Under the pieces are notes generated by a model. That model was given only the letters and a program-made list of their open reading frames with translations. It did no database searches and was not told the DNA's origin. A program made the translations under genes and the position numbers. Below, in pieces: positions 13,601 through 19,558 of a stretch of 64,000 nt of DNA (position 1 is the first letter of the stretch; each line of letters begins with the position of its first letter). The DNA is taken from contig CM046304.1 of NCBI GenBank assembly GCA_025267735.1, positions 11,470,001-11,534,000 on the forward strand, read 5' to 3'. The stretch comes from Mactra quadrangularis. Taxonomy: Eukaryota; Mollusca; Bivalvia; Venerida; Mactridae.

Positions 13601-15453
13601 TTGTTAAAATATTTCTGTAATTTCTTTAACACAACGTTTTTGTAGAACTTCGCTGTTACACTCTTGCCTTTTGGCACAGGAATTTGAATTGCTGGACCAT
13701 TATGAGTAAAAAAAATACAATATAAAACCTTCTTCACAGTGATCGTTCGTTTGGCTATGCCAGGTCGCCTCGCATGTTTCGTGACCCATACACGATTTGC
13801 ACTCTTTCGTTTTGGCTCAAAAAAGTGCACCCAAGTTTCATCACCTGTGATGAAGTCTGCAAACTTCTTCTTGTTAAATTTGGGGTAGAGTTTAAGCAAC
13901 TGTTTTGCCTTTTTAACACGTTCTTGCTTTTGATCTTTGGTCAACAGATGAGGTATCCATCGTGCACATTTCTTGTTTACGAGCAAAACTTTGCGAAGAA
14001 TAAAATGAACTCTTGCCGGTGATATTCCAGACATACGAGCAAGCTCACGGACAGTTAGCCTTGCATCTTTTTCAATTAATTCCTTGATTATCTGGATTTT
14101 AGATTTCGTAGTAGCTGTTTTAGGGCGTCCAGTACGGTTAAGGTCTTCAAACTGCTCTTTACCAGCTTTAAACTTTGAGATCCAGCGTGTAATGGTAGAA
14201 TATGAAACTTCATTATGTCCGTAAATATCACAAATTTCAGAAAATATCGTTTTTGCACTTTGTCCAATTTTATGCCGTGCGAAAATATAGGACCGAATTT
14301 GCAACCAATGCACTGAACGTTTTCCAACCATTTTTACATGCAGTAAAACCAAACGATCGTGTTTAAACTGACCGTTTTCAGTAATGGAAGTGATTGCATG
14401 TGTAAAATTTTGCACACATTTAGGAGAAGGATTGAATTTTGTTTACACGAAGTGTCAAAATGATATGTCACGAGATTTTCGTGATTACGTGCAAGTTGCA
14501 TTACTTATAAAACACCCCTCGTATATGATAAAAAAAAACATTAATATGCGGTGCCCTGTCCTGGTAACGACTATTTTTTTCAAGTACTAAAAGCAAAGTG
14601 AATTGGCTTACATGAACAAAATTTGAGTCAGTTCTATTTAAAAATTACGACAGAATCGAATAGAAAATACGTGATTATGTTTCTCATCATTGCTTAAAGC
14701 AGACTATAAATACTATCAGCACTTGGCAATAAGGGTCTCAGATTTTATCGCAAACTCCTACAAACAATCTCACGAAGTACATGTAGTAAAGGTTTTAATA
14801 AGAGTATACATGTATCATCAAGGTTTTTAAATTTCATAGCACCTTTCCATCTGTACTATCAGTACTTTGTCTTTTAAGGCGTGTCATTGATTCTAATATA
14901 ATATTAGTACATTTTATAACATATGAACCGTGATCTCTTTTCTTTAATGGGAATGTATTGAACTTGATTGTCGACGGTGACCCTTGCGTAGTGGTATATA
15001 CTATAACTTAAGTTACTTAACAGTACTATATATATATAATCTAAGAAGGTATATGTATTGTAAACTCACACTTGTTTTAATGAATTTAAGGCTTACCGGT
15101 GACAAATTATTTAACAGTCAGTTTGACAATTGCTGAACTTTGAAATGAAGTTATATTTAGATCGTAGAATTAAAATTTCCTTATGTAAAATATATATTGC
15201 TGTATGTTTTTTTAATACTACAGGATTTGAACACAAGTTTTACTTCGTTGACGGAAGTAATAATTATGCAGGTTTAACATGGAAATGGTCAGATGGTCAA
15301 ACTATTCCAATGAATAATACATTCTGGATTTCTAAGTACCCTGATGCCCCTAACATTGATCACTGTTTGGCCATAGCAAGAAATGAGTGGACATTCGACG
15401 ACGTTAACTGCAGCACGCTACTTCCCTTCATTTGCGAAAAACCTTCAGTTTAA
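1528..15453 (+). CDS. Multi-domain C-type lectin-like gene (3' part, three CTLDs)
   Basis: Nine exons join in one frame: 1528-1600, 2007-2131, 2670-2903, 9171-9243, 10144-10268, 11338-11571, 12015-12087, 13024-13148 and 15224-15453. All have GT/AG borders. They encode three tandem modules of about 144 residues resembling C-type lectin domains: the WKWSDG core, an FDD...C turn and a terminal ICE(K/R) cysteine. Every module is bounded by phase-1 introns, with phase-2 and phase-1 introns inside. The stop is TAA at 15451 and AATAAA follows at 15472. The first visible exon is entered from a phase-1 intron, so the signal peptide and perhaps more CTLDs lie upstream; none was found in 1-1527. Family knowledge suggests a secreted or surface recognition protein. 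The usual EPN/QPD and WND calcium-sugar motifs are not intact, so the ligand is unknown. Confidence 0.88.
2007..2131 (+). CDS. CTLD 1, exon B
   Basis: This 125-nt exon lies between CATCAG and GTAAGT. It carries the helical part of the domain: LTADMAQADCERSGGSLADI, then STVQKLDF. The AQADC...GGSLA pattern is the typical CTLD 'A..C...GG.LA' helix motif. Confidence 0.87.
2670..2903 (+). CDS. CTLD 1, exon C
   Basis: This 234-nt exon lies between ATTACAG and GTATGT. It encodes the long-loop half: TWKWSNGYPIPMN, FWQPGFPNTNNEDC, FDDYGCG and PYFICEKK. FPN stands where calcium-dependent lectins have EPN or QPD, and FDD where they have WND. The exon ends in phase 1, feeding the next module. Confidence 0.87.
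3750..3934 (+). repeat. Split direct repeat A1
   Basis: This 185-bp copy starts TATCTATTTCACGCGGTTCG and ends ACACCTTGTTT. The first ATG of the polyprotein follows 22 nt later, so A1 probably also holds promoter and leader sequence (inference). Confidence 0.85.
3956..6658 (+). CDS. DIRS-type Gag-like/reverse transcriptase/RNase H polyprotein
   Basis: From the first ATG (3956) this is an intact 900-residue ORF; the frame is open further upstream but starts only with TTG. Residues 1-160 form a helical, charged Gag-like region. A CCHC knuckle CFRCGKPGHWRADC lies near 190-204. The reverse transcriptase shows LVLDCRHIN, FDIRSAYHHI, AFGLCTAG and the catalytic FLDDGFGG near 466. RNase H follows with FCDASSTGYGG near 633 and RAKNSEADFLSR. 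A C-terminal block (FDRFACDYN...YWCPG...PPPRLV) is conserved in DIRS elements. The product copies element RNA into DNA. No frameshift or internal stop is present. Confidence 0.9.
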   Translation: MEENQLLSHLEQLISTKLDAFEQRLDATQRELSHAQMSKLQTLTSSDGYTFRRKANEEQHKVNAKILEKMREAECSVNDIARTSSNDAVETAHKKISEGIDIILHRQKLIRLADSSEHGWRVVNEYEAHPLAEDSEDEKKIFRAQLRAERKAKQDKRKGRRFRPYETLPTTTASSTSQNFAPTPSKKPGLCFRCGKPGHWRADCKWYATETSQASKVNQISKTMLLSLVHEYNDFNEKQSVKIKNTTLDKSFDDSEGHKTKAVTSLASPVYRLKNCYMHWKHAGANEYILDMLDKGYKLPFKTIPSSVELKNNMSANKHSDFVQEEISKLLHKGCISEVSTVPLVVNPLTVAVNKSGKPRLVLDCRHINTDIFKFKCCFENQSVARQLFQKGNYLYNFDIRSAYHHIMIFPEHRTYLGFAWEYKSHKKYFVFNVLAFGLCTAGMIFTKLLKIPLTKWRSKGLKVVLFLDDGFGGEGNYELALKSSQYIQQDLREFGFLIADEKCQWEPSLQAFWLGYIWNMETGNIHVSEDRINSAYRLLHEILSKVSDGLILFKVRLIARLIGKLISMQSVLGQNVRLRTRSLYECVANRASWEAPVMLSKHAVDELVFWKENLHDLNTCALSQSASIDSLIFCDASSTGYGGFIEGSDDSSVVGCWSDYESELSSSWRELEAVNRVVRTSLSSLEGQNVLVKTDNKNVCSILSVGSKKSYLQQLSLSINDFCMANNINLIPSWIPRAKNSEADFLSRCSDSDDWSVVDSLFYSVDIKWGPHTFDRFACDYNTKCASFNSKYWCPGTSGINALDQNWANENNWVVPPPRLVINCIQKAVKDKCNCTVVMPVWRSAPFWPIVFLGEESKADFVTDVMFFPPGTLTKRGRGRNGIFDGRPLKFGLVAIRIT
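6685..7692 (+). CDS. DIRS-type tyrosine recombinase
   Basis: This ORF of 335 codons encodes the integrase. The catalytic set is visible: Arg in FLRFDEI, His and Arg in LHSLRSGGA, His in KRHGRWRGD, and a nucleophile candidate Tyr in DGYVHDS. It has no ATG until 6766 (MANYMIGSK); the frame opens just after TTTGTTTTTTCAGGC, which looks like a splice acceptor, so expression may need splicing, re-initiation or a non-ATG start. It follows the polyprotein after a 26-nt gap. It would insert the circular DNA copy without a target duplication. Confidence 0.88.
   Translation: MKLKQFISTEIAKAGLTGENVETLSSKMANYMIGSKSESTNTKYFNYFQRWQTYINSKGGSALPASPVHIALYLTELMDKKTSYNIISSIIYSIKWAHNLRGLIDPTSNIFVTNLLESAKRLLSKPIRKKVPISADMLKELCVLYKDSKDLLVVRDLCMVLLGFSAFLRFDEISNIHCNDIEIFDDYFSIFIRKCKTDQYRSGNKIVISKGTSVACPLSMLLRYLDITGQTINDTGFLFRPCFRSRNTLRLIYKDKPLSYTRARECILARLKEVCGTLDIGLHSLRSGGATTAANAGVNDRCWKRHGRWRGDRSKDGYVHDSLQSRLEVSKRLSL
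7739..7790 (+). repeat. Split direct repeat B1
   Basis: This 52-bp block starts CATATAAGTGTTAGTG and ends CAGTTTGGAC. It abuts A2 with no spacer and lies 46 nt after the recombinase stop codon. Confidence 0.82.
7791..7975 (+). repeat. Split direct repeat A2
   Basis: This 185-bp copy matches A1 with no difference that I can see. It is followed by sequence unrelated to that after A1 (CCTACTAATCG against TGTATCTACG). Confidence 0.85.
8705..8756 (+). repeat. Split direct repeat B2 (right end of the DIRS element)
   Basis: This 52-bp copy of B1 reads CCATTTTGGAC at its end, where B1 reads CCAGTTTGGAC. Immediately after it the host DNA element resumes with GGAAAATGCTAG. Confidence 0.82.
8977..9090 (-). 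mobile_element. Degenerate SINE fragment (tRNA head)
   Basis: Read on the minus strand, the sequence resembles the head of the SINE at 44826-45111: a GGTTAGCTCAATCGGGAG-like box-A region and a GTAGAGTTTGGTTATGAAAT body. It is heavily mutated and lies just upstream of CTLD 2 exon A. Confidence 0.4.
9171..9243 (+). CDS. CTLD 2, exon A
   Basis: This 73-nt exon lies between TTTTCAG and GTTCGT and encodes FSCSTDDAQYHTVQLSDGDV, then FTYR. It is in phase with exon C of CTLD 1. The intron between them (2904-9170) is 6.3 kb, mostly transposon. Confidence 0.85.
9881..9965. repeat. Pair of GTTAACTAGTTACGTAACTA palindromes
   Basis: The block GTTAACTAGTTACGTAACTA occurs twice about 60 bp apart. Its inner TAGTTACGTAACTA is a perfect palindrome. 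No element boundary could be placed. Confidence 0.5.
10144..10268 (+). CDS. CTLD 2, exon B
   Basis: This 125-nt exon lies between GCTTTAG and GTAAGT. It encodes NMLTADLAQADCEKTGGSLA and KLSTVSKLDIAYQLINCSS, matching exon B of the other modules in length and phase. Confidence 0.87.
10411..10673. mobile_element. MITE family 1, copy 2 (inverted, deleted)
   Basis: It begins TATAGTGCGTACATATTAAC and ends GGTCGGGGTCAATATGAATG followed by CACTA. Compared with the copy at 726 it is reverse-complemented and lacks about 240 bp of the middle. It lies in the intron between exons B and C of CTLD 2. Confidence 0.65.
10790..10889 (-). mobile_element. tRNA-derived SINE fragment, second family
   Basis: The minus strand reads GCAGTGGTCAAGTGGTTGAG (box-A-like) and later AGGGTTCGAACCCT (box B), then TTCCTTGAGC and an A-run. 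It is too diverged to be a tRNA gene and has an A-rich tail. The family differs from the SINE at 44826. Confidence 0.6.
11338..11571 (+). CDS. CTLD 2, exon C
   Basis: This 234-nt exon lies between ATTACAG and GTATGT. It encodes YFVDGRKENVTLTWKWSDGE, FWYPAFPNSDHEDC, SFDDISCG and PYICERE. Two N-x-T sites (NVT, NAT) are possible N-glycosylation sites. Confidence 0.87.
12015..12087 (+). CDS. CTLD 3, exon A
   Basis: This 73-nt exon lies between TTTTCAG and GTACAT and encodes FLCHPDDSQYRAVRLPDGEL, then FTYR. It is closest to exon A of CTLD 1. Confidence 0.85.
12627..12942 (+). mobile_element. Small non-autonomous Helitron
   Basis: The 5' end TCTATACTATTAAATTTG fits the usual TC-initial Helitron start. 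The 3' end has a perfect hairpin AGCCCGTGC-TT-GCACGGGCT (12914-12933), five bases, then CTAG. The element sits between A (12626) and T (12943), the standard Helitron target. It is 316 bp, has no coding sequence and lies 81 nt upstream of CTLD 3 exon B. Confidence 0.8.
13024..13148 (+). CDS. CTLD 3, exon B
   Basis: This 125-nt exon lies between ATTAAG and GTAAGT. It encodes NTPMTARMAQADCVKSGGSL, then VKVSTISKRDYIFQILNCPG. The mariner copy starts only 36 nt downstream of its last base. Confidence 0.86.
13185..14521 (-). mobile_element. Intact mariner element
   Basis: The ends CGAGGGGTGTTTCATAAGCA and (inverted) CGAGGGGTGTTTTATAAGTA are about 30-bp TIRs flanked by TA on both sides. The element is 1.34 kb and encodes a full-length transposase on the minus strand. 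It is inserted in the last intron of the lectin gene, opposite to the direction of transcription. Confidence 0.9.
13255..14331 (-). CDS. Mariner transposase (D,D34D type)
   Basis: From the first ATG (14331) the ORF encodes 358 residues, near the usual 345-360. The N-terminal half carries two helix-turn-helix segments (SYSTITRWISKFKAG; LTVRELARMSGISPARVHFI). The catalytic domain shows ITGDETWVHFFEPKRK (first Asp), YDNASSHKA (second Asp) and HPAYSPDLAPCDYFLFP (third Asp, as in D34D mariners). It ends with the common KGEYFEGM. There is no internal stop or frameshift, so it could be active. The frame stays open upstream to a GTG at 14415, but the ATG fits family length better. Confidence 0.92.
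   Translation of the reverse strand: MVGKRSVHWLQIRSYIFARHKIGQSAKTIFSEICDIYGHNEVSYSTITRWISKFKAGKEQFEDLNRTGRPKTATTKSKIQIIKELIEKDARLTVRELARMSGISPARVHFILRKVLLVNKKCARWIPHLLTKDQKQERVKKAKQLLKLYPKFNKKKFADFITGDETWVHFFEPKRKSANRVWVTKHARRPGIAKRTITVKKVLYCIFFTHNGPAIQIPVPKGKSVTAKFYKNVVLKKLQKYFNNRRPKHGWKFVSLLYDNASSHKAHIVTDFLKQQKVRVLPHPAYSPDLAPCDYFLFPRLKSTLAGKRYASRKALGSAVCQCLRHITASDYEKCFYNWIKRLKLCVKFKGEYFEGMH
15224..15453 (+). CDS. CTLD 3, exon C (terminal coding exon)
   Basis: This exon follows acceptor CTACAG and ends with TAA at 15451-15453. It encodes FYFVDGSNNYAGLTWKWSDG, SKYPDAPNIDHC, WTFDDVNC and FICEKPSV. The EPN position reads APN, further from a calcium-binding lectin than the other two modules. 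AATAAA at 15472 is a likely polyadenylation signal. Confidence 0.88.
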
Positions 15454-15580
15454 TTTAAATTATTTCAGTAAAATAAACAATATTGCAAAGACGTGTTATA
15501 GACTTGCATTTGTTCTACTTAAATCTCTAAATTTAATTAAGTTTACTTTATTTGTATAATATATCATTTATAAATTGTTT

Positions 15581-15645
15581 CAGTTTGGTTTAAAGCCGTA
15601 GCAACACATAGTGCATGTCATAACATGGAGGTCAGACAACCTACA
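15581..15645 (-). mobile_element. SINE 3' core fragment
   Basis: TTGGTTTAAAGCCGTAGCAA and the following CACATAGTGCATGTCATAAC resemble the 3' core of the SINE at 44826-45111. The minisatellite begins directly after it. Confidence 0.45.
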
Positions 15646-15658
15646 TTCATCAAACGAA

Positions 15659-16765
15659 CACTATAATGATGTATTTACAAGTAGCAATAAGTTCACAATG
15701 CCACACAGTCGCACAGAAACAATAAATGTATAATAAACACTATAATGATGTATTTACAAGTAGCAATAAGTTCACACTGCCACACAGTCGCACAGAAACA
15801 ATAAATGTATAATAAACACTATAATGATGTATTTACAAGTAGCAATAAGTTCACACTGCCACACAGTCGCACAGAAACAATAAATGTATAATAAACACTA
15901 TAATGATGTATTTACAAGTAACAATAAGTTCACACTGCCACACAGTCGCACAGAAACAATAAATGTATAATAAACACTATAATGATGTATTTACAAGTAA
16001 CAATAAGTTCACACTGCCACACAGTCGCACAGAAACAATAAATGTATAATAAACACTATAATGATGTATTTACAAGTAGCAATAAGTTCACACTGCCACA
16101 CAGTCACACAGAAACTGTTAATGAAATACATTCACTATAATGATGTATTTACAAGTAGCAATAAGTTCCCCAAGCCACACAGTCTCACAAAAACAGTAAA
16201 TGAAATACATACACAATAATGATGTATTGACAAGTAGCAATAAGTTCACAATGCCACACAGTCACACTGAAACAGTAAATGTATAATGAACACTATAATG
16301 ATGTATTTACAAGTAGCAATAAGTTCACAATGCCACACAGTCACACAGAAACAATAAATGTATAATAAACACTATAATGATGTATTTACAAGTAGCAATA
16401 AGTTCACACTGCCACACAGTCGCAAAGAAACAATACATGTATAATAAACACTATAATGATGTATTTACAAGTAGCAATAAGTTCACAATGCCACACAGTC
16501 ACACAGAAACAATACATGTATAATAAACACTATAATGATGTATTTACAAGTAGCAATAAGTTCACAATGCCACACAGTCACAGTAAATGAAATACATACA
16601 CCATAATGATGTATTGACAAGTAGCAATAAGTTCAAACTGCCACACAGTCACACAAAAACAGTAAATGCAATACAAAGGAAACAGTAACAGTAAATGTAT
16701 TACAATGTACGTATAATATAATGATATGTTGACAAGTAGCAATACGTTCATTGCTACGTTTCTGA
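15659..16765. repeat. 79-bp minisatellite, about 13 units
   Basis: Units starting CACTATAATGATGTATTTAC recur at 15659, 15738, 15817, 15896, 15975, 16054, 16133, 16212, 16291, 16370, 16449 and 16528, exactly 79 bp apart. The next is at 16599 after an 8-bp deletion, followed by a degenerate tail. Early units are almost identical and later ones diverge. It lies 200 bp beyond the lectin stop codon. Confidence 0.95.
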
Positions 16766-16807
16766 TAATGCTATCATATTTTAGCTGTTAACAGTATTTG
16801 ATAATAC

Positions 16808-17002
16808 TCAATGTAAACATTCAAAACAGTACCACTCGTCAAGGTCTTCATAATTAACACAGGTTTTGTGACACCATTGTACGCGACATGACTTATTAGA
16901 ACATTTATCCATGTTGTCACTACAATCTGGTAATTTGCACGAGCAGTATATGATAATTTTATGTATTTTGATTTCAGATTTCGGCATTCTAGGCATTTTC
17001 AA
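16808..17002 (-). CDS. PHD-finger-like C-terminal fragment
   Basis: The minus strand encodes 64 residues with YCSCKLPDC, MDKCSNKSCRVQWCHKTCV and DEWYCFECLH, the Cys4-His-Cys3 spacing of a PHD finger. Such fingers read histone tails in host proteins and also occur at the C-terminus of some MULE transposases. It lies downstream, on the same strand, of the SWIM and MULE remnants and is probably their last exon or domain. The start is uncertain. Confidence 0.55.
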   Translation of the reverse strand: MKMPRMPKSEIKIHKIIIYCSCKLPDCSDNMDKCSNKSCRVQWCHKTCVNYEDLDEWYCFECLH

Positions 17003-17373
17003 TATTTTTGGGAAGGGATGATCTTTTCATTTTGTAAACAAGTAATTAAATGTTGCCTCATTTTACTGATATCAAATCGGATATTAGTATTTTATTTAAA
17101 GTTATTGAAACAAATTTCAGTCAATAATGCGATTGCAAATATGCCACAGTCACTGCTATTAAGTTGTTGTTGGACGGATGGTATATTAATTAACAAAGTA
17201 TTTAAATGTTGGTTGCCGTATACTTGTGAAAGTTGAATCTTCTTTGTGTAAACCTAAGCTTTCGATCCAAAAATTAGGTGCGTATTGACTTTCATCGTTG
17301 CGGGAATTTTCGAGAATTTCGTCATTAAATCTTTATTTTACTTCTTTGATTGACAGGACGGGGCACTTACAGA

Positions 17374-18850
17374 TTACTTTAGTTTTATAGATGAGGTGGA
17401 TTGATTTACTGGTGTTTTTACAATAATCTTGGAATCACTTTTTAGCGTAAAAGAGAATGGTTCATTTGAATCGATTTTTTTTATCGAAGACGGTTGTTTT
17501 GTGATAGTTTCTAATAGTTTACCTTTTGGATTACTTGCCTCTAATAAATCAGGTGCAGGTACAACATCGAAATCGGTTTTGCGCGTTTTTTTTGCCTGGT
17601 CTTTCAAGCAATTTTAGGCCTACTGTTTTTTCTTAAAAAGTGTCAAACTTGTAGTTCTTTTTTCACTATTAACGGTGGTTGAAGAATTTCTATTATCTGA
17701 TTTGTTAACAGCTAAAATATGATAGCATGTACCGACCGATGGGCAGCTACAATGAATTTTTGGTTGATATAAAGATACGATGAACTTTCTTTTATGGACA
17801 CCTTCAACGACAAACGCATTCATGCTGGATACAAAACAATTTATTTTCCTTTATTAATTTATCGGCTAGCAACTCTTGTGAAACCAACTTTTCTCGGCCC
17901 TTTTTCTCTGAAACGACTTTGTCTACTAAAACTGTTGAATTTAAACAAGCTGTTTCTTCGTCCGATATGAAATTTTCATCGACTGCGTCTGATATTAAAT
18001 TTTCATTGACTACGCCATTATTATGCTCGTTATTTGAATTTATCACGTCGCCATCCGTACATGAAGAATCTGAGTTAATATCGTTTTTATTTTTACTATT
18101 GTCTCTAATTCATTTGTGATTTGTTTCAAAAATTCGTCAGGGCTCTCAGCAGAATTAATCAATTGAATGTCCTCTACGTCAACTTTGGCTATGTTTTGCC
18201 ATTCGCGTTTTAATCTATACTTTCCAATTCCTGCCCTACTGCACTGAACCTGCGCGTGGTCGTGCTTTTGTAAGAAGAACATGTTTAAAACAATTAAATC
18301 TACCGGCAATTCGCGACGACACTGCATTGCCTGAAGTACATTATTTAGACTTTCCGCAGGATTTGTTGTAATTCCTGAATATGAGTTATAAATATTAAAC
18401 TCTTCCAACAGGAAACGGGCCGAGTGATCGATAATGGCGCTTTTGATATTTTTTTTTCGAAGAACTTTATGATTTCCTTTGACCATACATTTTAAAACTC
18501 CGCGTATTTAGTTTCAAAGATCTCAATTGATTCAGAACGCAATAGATTTTCAATATGGTTTCTATAAAGAAATATATCATCAGAAGTAGATTTTTTATTG
18601 TGTAACCATATCTTGACATCTTGTATGAGATGATTCCAACAGTATGCGTTGTAGACTTTTGGTAAGACTTTCTGAATTGCGTTTGTAATTCCACGCTCTC
18701 TATCTGATAATAGGATGCTTGCCATTTCCTAAATTATGTATATGTTCATTTAACAGAGTTAGAAAATCTTTGATTTCTTTAATGACTGATGGTTTTGTTT
18801 TCACATATTCAGTATTACATCTCGGATACTTTTTATTTCCATCATGACGC
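17374..18850 (-). pseudogene. Decayed MULE-type transposase with SWIM finger
   Basis: Read 18850 to 17374 on the minus strand, several frames carry successive parts of one protein. ILLSDRERGITNAIQKVLPK and YCWNHLIQDVKIWLHNKK come from 18725-18492, SGITTNPAESLNNVLQAMQC and GIGKYRLKREW from 18486-18043, a spacer from 18046-17804, and a SWIM finger CSCPSVGTCYHIL from 17823-17620. Frames change near 18715, 18490, 18045 and 17820 without good splice sites, which suggests decay. The aspartate-rich catalytic core of MULE transposases was not found upstream. Assignment rests on the DRE...CWNH block and the C-x-C-x5-C-x-H finger. Confidence 0.6.
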
Positions 18851-18856
18851 CAAAAA

Positions 18857-19558
18857 TTACCTATCACAAAGAGCGTCCTTTGGGTCTAACAATTGTGATG
18901 TATCAATTAAATATACCTGACTTCCTTTTGGTTTCAATGGAACGTCTATTGAAATATTGTCTTCCAAATTACCAGATTCAGCTTCATTTGATATATCAAT
19001 AGCTACATTCATATTAAGTTTTCCTGAGCAATTCATATACACATTCACTTTGTTATCATGATTGTCACTTAGTCCCTTTCCGCCACCTGATTGTCTAAAT
19101 TTTAAACTGGTTTTAGATTTCTTGTTACTTTTCACACTTGCAGTAGACTTTCTTTTAGATTTAATAATGCTACCCTTTTTGTTACATTTTTCATTGTTCA
19201 TAGTAATGTTACCCTTATCTGTACTTTTTTCATAGTCCATTGTTTCATTATTTATATCAGTTTCAACACTGATTAATCCATTAGGTACACTAAATCTATT
19301 AACACTTGTATAGTTCTTTGCCGATTCAATTAAACTAGTACTTGAACGGTGTTTTTCAGTTGAAGGCTTTCTTCTAACACACTGTGTCTTTCTTGTTGAT
19401 ACTACATTCTTCATTTTAGAAGCACATTTTCCTATATATTTAGTGTTAAGGTCCAAATTTGGAATATATATTTGTTTCCTTGTATTCTTCTTATTTATGT
19501 ATTTACGACATGACACTTTACTAGGGCAAACAATCACTTCGCCATCATTTTTCACCAA
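18857..19558 (-). CDS. Basic low-complexity ORF, function unknown
   Basis: This 233-codon minus-strand ORF is open after a stop and starts at TTG, so it is likely an internal segment of a larger protein. It is rich in Lys, Ser, Thr and Asn (KSKRKSTASVKSNKKSKTS) and ends SQLLDPKDALCDR just before a GTAATT donor-like site. The next bases, read in another frame, continue as NFWRHDGNKKYPRCN. It lies between the SGNH exon and the MULE remnants on the same strand and may be a linker between them. Confidence 0.4.
   Translation of the reverse strand: MVKNDGEVIVCPSKVSCRKYINKKNTRKQIYIPNLDLNTKYIGKCASKMKNVVSTRKTQCVRRKPSTEKHRSSTSLIESAKNYTSVNRFSVPNGLISVETDINNETMDYEKSTDKGNITMNNEKCNKKGSIIKSKRKSTASVKSNKKSKTSLKFRQSGGGKGLSDNHDNKVNVYMNCSGKLNMNVAIDISNEAESGNLEDNISIDVPLKPKGSQVYLIDTSQLLDPKDALCDR

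Noticed and set aside
15659..16765. CRISPR-like array
   Set aside because: Units are contiguous 79-bp tandem repeats with no unique spacers, in an intron-bearing eukaryotic genome.
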